Below, piece after piece: positions 21,800-28,874 of a DNA stretch of 64,000 bases. This DNA is from Cryobacterium algoricola (GTDB taxonomy: Bacteria; Actinomycetota; Actinomycetes; Actinomycetales; Microbacteriaceae): contig NZ_SOFG01000011.1 of assembly GCF_004402485.1 (NCBI RefSeq), forward strand, positions 496,001-560,000. The letters are read 5' to 3'. Each line of letters begins with the position of its first letter. Within the stretch, counting starts at the first letter, position 1. The notes below the pieces were generated by a model. The model was not told the origin of the DNA. It saw only the letters and a list, made by a program, of their open reading frames with translations, and searched no databases. Position numbers and translations under genes: made by a program.

Positions 21800-22399
21800 T
21801 CACGGCTTCGCTGACTGGGCCGGAACAGCGGTCGGGATTGGCGTCGGGAAAGTACCAGGGCCGGTCTCGCCGTTGCCGATGCACTTGCTCGTCGCAGCAA
21901 CAGAGATGTGGGGCCGCGTAGGGCTCTCCCCATTCAGATAGACGCTGACGGTCATATCAGGTCCGTCGTAGTAGAGGTCAACGACGGTCGCGTCGCCCGT
22001 GCCGCTCGCTGTTGACGAGTCAGGTCGCAACACCCACTCTGCACCGGACGGTGCTAGAAGCTTGAGCAACTCAGCATTTGCGACGGGCTTCGTCAGATCA
22101 TAGGCAAGCGCATACGACCAGTAGGCACTACCCGTGGGACCCGTCTCAATAACGTCGCCGCAATAGGCAGAGTCATTCCACCTCGAACCATCGTTATTAC
22201 TAACCAACCACCCGGCTGGAACCTTCGACATCAGCGTCGTCACTTCCCGCTGGGTGAGCAGAGCCCCGTCACGCAATGTCAGGTCAGTTCTTCCAGTGGG
22301 AAGAGAACACCCGGAAAGTGCAAGAAGGGTTAGCGCTGCGCCGAGCACGGCGGCCAAAGGCCGGTACCGCCCTCTTATGGCGTTCCTCGAATTGGGCAT
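21800..22399 (-). CDS. Putative lipoprotein of unknown function
   Basis: 199 residues with a lipoprotein signal peptide (arginine-rich start, lipobox LALSGC, Cys about residue 31). The mature domain has WLVSNNDGSRWNDSAYCGDV and a later Cys (SKCIGNGETG), possibly a disulfide pair, and ends in a Pro/Thr/Ala-rich tail. No family is recognised. Its ATG follows the hydrolase stop with no gap, so it belongs to the three-gene unit 21800-24402. That unit lies between two IS481 remnants and looks like transferred cargo. A role as a surface partner or immunity lipoprotein is speculative. Confidence 0.6.
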   Translation of the reverse strand: MPNSRNAIRGRYRPLAAVLGAALTLLALSGCSLPTGRTDLTLRDGALLTQREVTTLMSKVPAGWLVSNNDGSRWNDSAYCGDVIETGPTGSAYWSYALAYDLTKPVANAELLKLLAPSGAEWVLRPDSSTASGTGDATVVDLYYDGPDMTVSVYLNGESPTRPHISVAATSKCIGNGETGPGTFPTPIPTAVPAQSAKP

Positions 22400-24124
22400 T
22401 TACCGCATTCTCTCATCCGTGAGCCTCGTGAAGATTTCGGTCCACCCTCTTGAGTCTTGATTGAATACGTCGTTGTGAGCCTGGCTGCCGACGATGAGGC
22501 CGACGACCGGACTCATTTCGCTGATGCTGGAATACCCCGAGTCTAGGGTCCTGACTCCAGCCAGCGTGTCGGGGTCGGCTCCCAATACGTGCGACTCTTG
22601 AACGTCCTGAATCGGATCATCAGGGGATGTCATTGAGAAACGCTCGATGGCCGGGTTTGCGTAGTCCTCAATGGTGTGCACCCCAGGTCCCGCCCCGGCA
22701 CTCTCGATGTGCATGACATAAGCAGCAGGCATTCCCGTAACTTCAGCACTCCCGACGATGGCACCCCCCGCGCTATGCCCGACCACGCCGATAGGTGCCG
22801 CAGACAGTTCGTCAAGTCCAGAGACAAACCGGGCCAATCGTGGACCACCGTCAATCGCAAACTGGTCCCGGTTCGACGGGAAATAGGTTTCCCAGCTCGG
22901 GAAATCCGTGCCCATCCAGGTGATGGTCACCAACGGTGCCGATCCTCGGCGCACTGATTCATCGAACAATAACCTGGCGCGATCGTCGTAGTCGAGGACT
23001 GTGTCCATGTCCAGTGTCGTTCCGTTCACGATCACTGCGATGTTCGCGGTTTTCTCGGATAGCGTGCCGTGCACTTCCGCGTAGCGACCGTTCCCGGCGG
23101 GGTCGAAGAGTAGAACCTGATGATCATCGCCGGCCATCACCTGATAGGTCAACTCTCGTTTGAGCGCAGCAGCGAGAGCGTTTTGGAGATCCACCTTTTG
23201 GGGAACAAACGACTTGCCTTGCGGAACCGCGGCGATCTGTTCGCGCAGACTCGCGATGGTGGCCGCATTGTCTCTTCTCGCTTGGGCGATGTTGGTCTTG
23301 TTCGCGGTGAACCGTGCCGGCCACGGCACGCCGTCGAGCGCACCGATGATCGCGGGCGCGCCCGCAAGGAGTGCAGTCTGCTGGCCGGGATCAAGCGCGT
23401 CCCACCATCCCTTGACCACGGAGGGCGTGGGCTCGTTGTCCTGGAAGCCGCGGACCAGGTCGGGATGGGACCGGAGGAAGACCTGCAGATCCTCAGCGCT
23501 CAGGGCAGCGAGGCTGACCAATATCTCAGTGGCGGTCGCTCCTCGACCGACAGCAGCAGTCACGGAGGAGAGGCCGCCCAACACCGCAACAGACCCCAAT
23601 TGCTGGGCGCAGAACGAGTCCGCGGCGCGACGCCGCACGACCAGCTCATTCCACTGGGCATCAACGTTCCTGAGAATCGAACGTTCCGAGTCCATGTGGG
23701 CACCCAAGCGCGCACGCTCGACAGGGATGGAGGCGTCTACCGTGAACACAGGATCGTCCATCGGCAGCGCCTGGAGCTGCCTCTGAAAGGCCCAATACCG
23801 GGAGTGAGCCTCTCCTCGTCGATACTCCAACGACCGCTGCTCGTCTTGGATCTGTTCGACGTCGGCGCCATAACGGCGCAGAGCAGCCCCCTGCTCCTCC
23901 AAACCATCAATGAGGAGGGCGAGACCGGGGCCCAAAGTCTCCACTCTCGCCACGAAGGCGTCCCGCGACTGGGCCGTCCAGTCTGCGCTCCCCGCATCGG
24001 CAAGCACGTCGGCCAACTGGCTTTGAACTGTTCGGAGGTCGTCCGCCCGTCGTTCACGAACGCTCGCCTCGTTGCGGATACCCCACGGTTCCCCAGCGCC
24101 GGGCGTCTCCCTCGTCCACATCAT
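22400..24124 (-). CDS. DUF1023-type alpha/beta hydrolase with N-terminal WXG-like helical domain
   Basis: 574 residues. The first ~200 residues are helical and WXG100-like (LADAGSADWTAQSRDAFVAR, then a long heptad-rich stretch). A middle region leads to a C-terminal alpha/beta-hydrolase domain with nucleophile elbow GVVGHSAGGAIVG, a later Asp in SMTSPDDPIQ and His near the end (AHNDV), typical of the DUF1023 family. Such proteins occur with Esx-type small proteins in actinobacteria and may be exported by a type VII-like route. It overlaps the upstream small gene by one base (TGATG). Confidence 0.7.
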   Translation of the reverse strand: MMWTRETPGAGEPWGIRNEASVRERRADDLRTVQSQLADVLADAGSADWTAQSRDAFVARVETLGPGLALLIDGLEEQGAALRRYGADVEQIQDEQRSLEYRRGEAHSRYWAFQRQLQALPMDDPVFTVDASIPVERARLGAHMDSERSILRNVDAQWNELVVRRRAADSFCAQQLGSVAVLGGLSSVTAAVGRGATATEILVSLAALSAEDLQVFLRSHPDLVRGFQDNEPTPSVVKGWWDALDPGQQTALLAGAPAIIGALDGVPWPARFTANKTNIAQARRDNAATIASLREQIAAVPQGKSFVPQKVDLQNALAAALKRELTYQVMAGDDHQVLLFDPAGNGRYAEVHGTLSEKTANIAVIVNGTTLDMDTVLDYDDRARLLFDESVRRGSAPLVTITWMGTDFPSWETYFPSNRDQFAIDGGPRLARFVSGLDELSAAPIGVVGHSAGGAIVGSAEVTGMPAAYVMHIESAGAGPGVHTIEDYANPAIERFSMTSPDDPIQDVQESHVLGADPDTLAGVRTLDSGYSSISEMSPVVGLIVGSQAHNDVFNQDSRGWTEIFTRLTDERMR

Positions 24125-24402
24125 CAGAACATCGTGCCCGACGCGAGGCGCGCATCCGCAGCCTGCAGCTCATGCGCGGCAGTCGCTGGGAAAGACGCGA
24201 CATCTGAGGCTACGTCGGCAAGGATCTGACCCCGCGCCGAATACTGGGCCGTACCACCGGAAAGCGCATCGGAAACGACATCCGACTGCAACACGGCCTC
24301 CCCGGAACCAAACCTCGGGTCGGCCCGCATCACCTCGGCGGCCCGCGACATCGACGTCCTCAAGCCTTCCAGCAATGCGACGCTCACCAGCAAATCTGCC
24401 AA
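24124..24402 (-). CDS. Small WXG100-like helical protein
   Basis: 92 residues. TTG start with a very strong GGGGGGAG ribosome site. It is almost entirely helical (LLEGLRTSMSRAAEVMRADP and later ILADVASDVASFPATAAHEL), similar in size and position to Esx/WXG100-like partners encoded before DUF1023 hydrolases. A canonical WXG motif is absent, so family membership is tentative. It is the first gene of the cargo operon. Upstream (24403-24567) no other gene is seen. Confidence 0.55.
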   Translation of the reverse strand: MADLLVSVALLEGLRTSMSRAAEVMRADPRFGSGEAVLQSDVVSDALSGGTAQYSARGQILADVASDVASFPATAAHELQAADARLASGTMF

Positions 24403-24567
24403 CGACTCCCCCCCAGTCTCGCGTTCAGCATAGTCAGAATTCGCCGGCGTTTGCGTGTCTTCGTCACCCCCAAGAAAGGGCCTAATCAGGCATTCCGAAC
24501 GTCACGTCCTACCGGACCGCCGTGCCATAGCTTTTGGTTTTCGCTGAAAATCCGACTAGCGACTAGC

Positions 24568-24926
24568 TGTAACTCCAGGGACGTTGTGAACGGCGTGGCT
24601 TGATTTACAGGGCGAGGACCTCCGGTATCGAAGTGGGCAACCACACTCACTCGATTTCAAGGAAGTCCTCGTGTCCCACGCCAACGCTTTGTTGTCCCCG
24701 AAAGGCCGATTGCTGCTCGCCCGCCGCGTCGTTGATCACGGCTGGAACCTCCGGCGGGCCGCGAAGACCACTCACGACTCGGCCTACGCCGCCGCCTACA
24801 CGTCAGACGAAGCCCGCGCCGCCACCTGCCAGCAGCGGGTCCATGACTACGATCACCACAGACCCCACAGCGGCATCGGAAACACTCCACCCATCAACCG
24901 CGTTCACAAGAACCCTGGGAATTACA
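24568..24926 (+). pseudogene. Internally deleted IS481-family element, right copy
   Basis: Both ends are present: TGTAACTCCAGGG at 24568 and CCCTGGGAATTACA ending at 24926 (imperfect inverted repeats). The transposase frame (24671-24931) joins the N-terminus (SHANALLSPKGRLLLARRVV, HGWNLRRAAK) directly to the C-terminus (YDHHRPHSGIGNTPPINRV), having lost the catalytic core. Flanks are ACTAGC and CCTAGC, matching the family's NCTAGN target. It cannot transpose itself. Confidence 0.8.
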
Positions 24927-24946
24927 CCTAGCGACTAGCGATCGCG

Positions 24947-26383
24947 CTAGTTCGTGTTGGCGCGGAGCCAGACGAGCGGGTCGACGTGGACGCCGTCCTT
25001 GCCGCCGAGGCGGATTTCGAAGTGCAGGTGCGGGCCGGTGGACATTCCGGTATTGCCGACCTTGCCGATGACCTGGCCGACCTTGACGACGTCGCCGGTC
25101 TTGAAGAGCATCGAGCCGTGGATCATGTGCGCGTAGACGCTCGAGACGACCTTGCCGTCGATGACGTGGTCGATGATCATGTGCACGCCGAGGCTGCCTT
25201 CGCCGTCTTCGGTGAAGCTCACGACGCCGTCGGCGACGGACTGGATCGGGGCGCCGATGCCGGGGTTGAAGTCCTGACCCTGGTGGTCGGCGGAACAGCC
25301 GGCGCAGTTGCGATAGCCGAACCGGTCGCCGATGTGCACGCCGACCGCGAACGGCCACTGGATCGTGCCGTTCGGGTTGTTGGTGAAGGTCGCTTCCATG
25401 CGGATGCCGCTCGCCGCGGCGACCTCGGCGATCGACTTCGATTCGAAGCCGTCACGGGTCACGGAGATCGTGTCGGTGCCGCCATCCATGCTGAGCGTCT
25501 GCGCCGGTTCGACCTGCGAGGTCTGCGTGGAGAGCCGGGCTGCGGCCTGCACGTCGGCCGAGGAGAGCAACGCTTCCGCGGGAAGCGAGGTGGACACGGC
25601 CATCAGGGCGACGAAGGCCATCGCGACGACCGTGACGCCCGTTGTCGCGAGGCGACGGAACTTCGGGGCAGGCCGCGGGGACGCCGTCTGGGCGGTGGCG
25701 GGACGCTGGGACGGCTGCTTCATCGTGCCGCTGCGGAGGGCGCGTGACGCGTTCCGCGCTTCGGTGCGCGACGGGCGAACCGGCTGTCCGGCTTCGTCCA
25801 GGGCCCGGATCGCCCGGGCGGCACCGGCGGAGCCGTGGGAACCTGACTTCGAGGCACGAACCCGGGACCTGCTCGGCAGCGGGCTCGACGCGATCGGCGC
25901 CGCGGCATCCGTCTGGAGCCGGTCGAGGTCGGTGAGCGGCGCGTCTTCGGCGGCGGGGGCCGCGATCAGGCGGTCGGAATCGTTGACGGTCACCGTGGCG
26001 AGCGCGGGTTCGGCGAGTTCATCGGCGAGAACCTGCACGGCGTCCGTGCTGAGTTCGATCGGTCGGGACGTAGTAGGAACGGCGGGGACGGCGGGCGCGT
26101 CGGCTGCTGCGGCGCGGTGCGCTGCCGCCAGGGGGGCCGCGGCGAGGCGTTCCTGCTCGCGCAGTTCACGGCGGGTGAGGGCGGCCGGATGCACGGGCAC
26201 AGCACTCTGGGCGGGCTGGACCGGAGTAGAAGTATCGCTCACTACCGGGCTTTCGGAGTCACTCGCGGCACGCGCACGATCGCGCGGTGTGGAGGAGTGA
26301 GATGACAAAGTCGGGTGGATTCTTTCGGCGCGGCTGACAGTGGCGAGCGTGGTCGTCTTGGCCTGGCCAAAGTAACGAATCAC
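24947..26383 (-). CDS. M23-family metallopeptidase (LytM-type cell-wall hydrolase)
   Basis: 478 residues in the longest frame. The start is uncertain: GTG at 26383 or GTG at 26242 (VSDTSTP), neither with a clear ribosome site. A long Ala/Pro/Ser-rich cytoplasmic N-terminus precedes one membrane segment (VTVVAMAFVALMAV, about 255-275). A linker follows, then the C-terminal M23 domain with DRFGYRNCAGCSADHQGQDF (metal His and Asp) and GPHLHFEIR (catalytic His-x-His). It probably cleaves or remodels peptidoglycan outside the membrane. The stop is only 20 bp from the IS481 remnant, whose insertion did not disrupt it. Confidence 0.85.
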   Translation of the reverse strand: MIRYFGQAKTTTLATVSRAERIHPTLSSHSSTPRDRARAASDSESPVVSDTSTPVQPAQSAVPVHPAALTRRELREQERLAAAPLAAAHRAAAADAPAVPAVPTTSRPIELSTDAVQVLADELAEPALATVTVNDSDRLIAAPAAEDAPLTDLDRLQTDAAAPIASSPLPSRSRVRASKSGSHGSAGAARAIRALDEAGQPVRPSRTEARNASRALRSGTMKQPSQRPATAQTASPRPAPKFRRLATTGVTVVAMAFVALMAVSTSLPAEALLSSADVQAAARLSTQTSQVEPAQTLSMDGGTDTISVTRDGFESKSIAEVAAASGIRMEATFTNNPNGTIQWPFAVGVHIGDRFGYRNCAGCSADHQGQDFNPGIGAPIQSVADGVVSFTEDGEGSLGVHMIIDHVIDGKVVSSVYAHMIHGSMLFKTGDVVKVGQVIGKVGNTGMSTGPHLHFEIRLGGKDGVHVDPLVWLRANTN

Positions 26384-26533
26384 TACAGGCTAGCCCGGGA
26401 GACGCGAATATTCCATTCCTTTGCACGTAATGACACCCCAAAACGGGGTATTTTGCCGTCAATACTGGGGGCACCGTCACGGTCGGATTTCCGCTGTCAC
26501 CCCGGCATCGGCGGGGGCTCGGCTCCCGCAGGG

Positions 26534-27364
26534 CTACCGTTCCTGAGAACTCATAAATTGGGTGAAGAGCGGCGCCAGGATCGGCTCGAAGTCGGCGTAC
26601 AGGTCGGGAGCCCCGGCGATGAGGAGGTCGATTCCCTCCCGGTCCTCGCCGAAGGCTCCGACGCGCGCGCCGGCCTCGCGGGCGACGAGCGCACCCGCGG
26701 CCTGGTCCCAGGGGTTGAGCCCGCGTTCGTAATAGAGGTCGAGGCGACCGGCGGCAACGGAACAGAGGTCGAGCGCGGCCGAACCGATGCGACGGATGTC
26801 CCGCACCCGGTCGATCAGGCCGTGCACGACGTTCGCCTGGCGCAGCCGCATGGCCGCGCGGTAGGAGAAGCCGGTGCCGACCAACGCGAGGTTGAGCGGA
26901 ACGCCGGTCGCCACCTGGAGCCTGGTGCCGTTGAGGTGCGAGCCGCCGCCCGTGGAGGCGGTGAAGAGTTCACCGAGCGCGGGGTTGAAGACGGCACCGG
27001 CCAGAGTGGTCCAGGTCGCCGGGTCGTCGCCCTCGACGACGGCGATGCTGACGCCCCAGGCGGGAATGCCGTAGAGGAAGTTGACGGTGCCGTCGATCGG
27101 GTCGACGACCCAGGTCAGGCCGGAGGTGCCGGGGGTCGCCGCGGACTCCTCCCCGAAGAAGCCGTCATTCGGCCGCGCCTCGGCGAGGAGCGCCCGGATC
27201 AGGTTTTCGGTCTCCCGGTCGGCGAAGGTGACGATGTCCTCCGGCGAGGACTTGGACGCGGCAACCTCGACGCCCTCGGCGCGTCGCCGGGCGGCCAGCT
27301 CCCCCGCGACGAGCGCGGTGTCCTGGGCGAGGCGGAGCAGTTCGGTCGGGGCGGGAACAGTCAT
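26534..27364 (-). CDS. Inositol monophosphatase family phosphatase
   Basis: 276 residues, usual length for the family. Metal-binding motifs are intact: GFFGEES (Glu), WVVDPIDGTVNF (Asp-x-x-Asp-Gly-Thr) and GLNPWDQAAGALV (Asp). The substrate could be inositol phosphate, histidinol phosphate or 3'-phosphoadenosine phosphate, and the sequence does not decide. It stands alone, preceded by tRNA-Tyr on the same strand. Confidence 0.87.
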   Translation of the reverse strand: MTVPAPTELLRLAQDTALVAGELAARRRAEGVEVAASKSSPEDIVTFADRETENLIRALLAEARPNDGFFGEESAATPGTSGLTWVVDPIDGTVNFLYGIPAWGVSIAVVEGDDPATWTTLAGAVFNPALGELFTASTGGGSHLNGTRLQVATGVPLNLALVGTGFSYRAAMRLRQANVVHGLIDRVRDIRRIGSAALDLCSVAAGRLDLYYERGLNPWDQAAGALVAREAGARVGAFGEDREGIDLLIAGAPDLYADFEPILAPLFTQFMSSQER

Positions 27365-27408
27365 GCTTCCACGCTAGAGGATGCGGGAGACAGCAGGAGA
27401 GGAGACGC

Positions 27409-27437
27409 AAAAACCCCGGAAGCCAGGGCTTCCGGGG
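27409..27437 (-). terminator. Terminator of tRNA-Tyr
   Basis: Perfect 10-bp stem CCCCGGAAGC (27414-27423) with GCTTCCGGGG (27428-27437), followed on the minus strand by five U residues (complement of 27409-27413). Confidence 0.85.
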
Positions 27438-27445
27438 TTCTCGTG

Positions 27446-27530
27446 TGGTGGCAAGTGAGGGATTCGAACCCCCGAAGTCTACGACGGCTGATTTACAGTC
27501 AGATCCCTTTGGCCACTTGGGTAACTTGCC
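27446..27530 (-). tRNA. tRNA-Tyr (anticodon GTA)
   Basis: 85 nt with a long variable arm as expected for a class II tRNA. The acceptor stem is GGCAAGT/ACTTGCC, the anticodon loop CTGTAAA and the T-loop TTCGAAT. The CCA end is encoded (27446-27448). Confidence 0.92.
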
Positions 27531-27698
27531 ATTGCGCACCCGACCATGTGAAACCACCTGACCGGAGACGCTCAGACAGAATACAAGGGAATTGCCCCCG
27601 TGCGAAATTGCGTCCGGAACCGCCGGTGTCGGCTGGCGGATGCGCCCGCTCGATATGATCGCAGAAGGGCCATTTCCCCCTGACTTGTGAGGAGCCGC

Positions 27699-28718
27699 AT
27701 GGTCGGCATCGACGACGTCGCCCGTCAGGCGGGCGTGTCCACAGCGACGGTCTCCCGCGCCCTGAGCGGCAACGGCCACGTCTCCCCGGCCACCCGGCTC
27801 CGGGTCGAGGCCGTTGCGGGGGAACTCGGCTACGTCGTGTCCTCGAACGCCTCGAGCCTCGCATCCGGTCGCATGAAGAACATCGGCGTCGTCGTGCCGT
27901 TCCTCGACCGGTGGTTCTTCTCCAACGTTGTCGAAGGCGCCCAGAAGGCCCTTCTCCGCGGCGGCTTCGACCTCACCCTCTACAGCCTCGCCGGCGACGA
28001 CGACGAACGCCGCAGCGTGTTCGAGCACTTCCTGCTGCGCCAGAGAGTGGATGCCGTCATCGCGGTCTCCCTCGAACTGAACCCGGACGAGGTGGCCCGG
28101 TTGCACGCGCTCAAGAAGCCGCTCGTCGGCATCGGCGGCCCGATCGCCGGGGTGCGGACCCTCACGATCGACGACGTCGCCGTCGCCCGCCTCGCGACGG
28201 AGCACCTGCTCGCGCTCGGGCACACCCGGATCGCGCACATCGGCGGCAACCTCGAGCTCGACCTCGACTTCCACCTTCCGACGAACCGGCGCCTCGGCTA
28301 CGAGCTCGCGCTGTCCGCCGCGGGCATCGCGCCCTCCCCCGCCCTGTTCCAGGCGGCGGACTTCACTGTGCGCGGCGGGTACCAGGCCGCGAAGCAATTG
28401 CTCGGCAACCCGCACGAGCGGCCGAGTGCGATCTTCGCCGCGTCGGACGAGATGGCGATCGGCAGCATTCTCGCCGCACGCGACCTCGGGCTGGTCGTGC
28501 CGCGGGACGTGTCCGTCGTCGGCACGGACGACCACGATCTCGCGGACTTCTTCGGGCTCACCACGATCGCCCAGTTCCCGCAGTGGCAGGGCGAGAAGGC
28601 CGTCGAGATCCTCCTCGACGAACTGCAGCCGGGCAAGCACGACCCGGTCGGGCTCGACACCGCCATCCCGTTCGACCTGATCGTGCGCTCCAGCACCGCC
28701 CGTCCGCCCCAGGGCTGA
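27699..28718 (+). CDS. LacI-family transcriptional regulator
   Basis: 339 residues from the ATG at 27699, with GAGGAG 7 bases upstream. The N-terminal HTH (VGIDDVARQAGVSTATVSRA, then the hinge LASGRM) is followed by a periplasmic-binding-protein-like effector domain with family motifs IGVVVPFLDRWFF, LLALGHTRIAHIGG and SAIFAASDEMAIG. It is 8.9 kb from the maltodextrin cluster, whose LacI-type operators need a regulator. It is a candidate, but no linked sugar gene confirms its target. Confidence 0.9.
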   Translation: MVGIDDVARQAGVSTATVSRALSGNGHVSPATRLRVEAVAGELGYVVSSNASSLASGRMKNIGVVVPFLDRWFFSNVVEGAQKALLRGGFDLTLYSLAGDDDERRSVFEHFLLRQRVDAVIAVSLELNPDEVARLHALKKPLVGIGGPIAGVRTLTIDDVAVARLATEHLLALGHTRIAHIGGNLELDLDFHLPTNRRLGYELALSAAGIAPSPALFQAADFTVRGGYQAAKQLLGNPHERPSAIFAASDEMAIGSILAARDLGLVVPRDVSVVGTDDHDLADFFGLTTIAQFPQWQGEKAVEILLDELQPGKHDPVGLDTAIPFDLIVRSSTARPPQG

Positions 28719-28780
28719 CTCTCGCCCCCACTTCCCCCTACTCCCCCCGGCTCGCCCCGCGTCGACTCCGCCGCCGTACC

Positions 28781-28869
28781 CGTTCCGAATTCAGGAGTTG
28801 CGCCCGGCTGAACCGGTTTTCTGACCGGTTCCGGACCGGTTTCCGAGGCCGTCTCCTGAATTCGGAACG
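28781..28869. repeat. 89-bp palindrome with perfect 17-bp arms
   Basis: CGTTCCGAATTCAGGAG (28781-28797) and its exact complement at 28853-28869 enclose a 55-base loop with three ACCGGTT words. It lies between convergent genes. There is no U-tract, so it is either a bidirectional terminator of unusual type or a REP-like palindrome. Confidence 0.75.
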
Positions 28870-28874
28870 CGGGA

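Noticed and set aside
21581..24926. A functional composite transposon formed by two IS481 copies
   Set aside because: The left copy lacks its 3' part and right terminus, and the right copy lacks the catalytic core, so neither encodes an active transposase.
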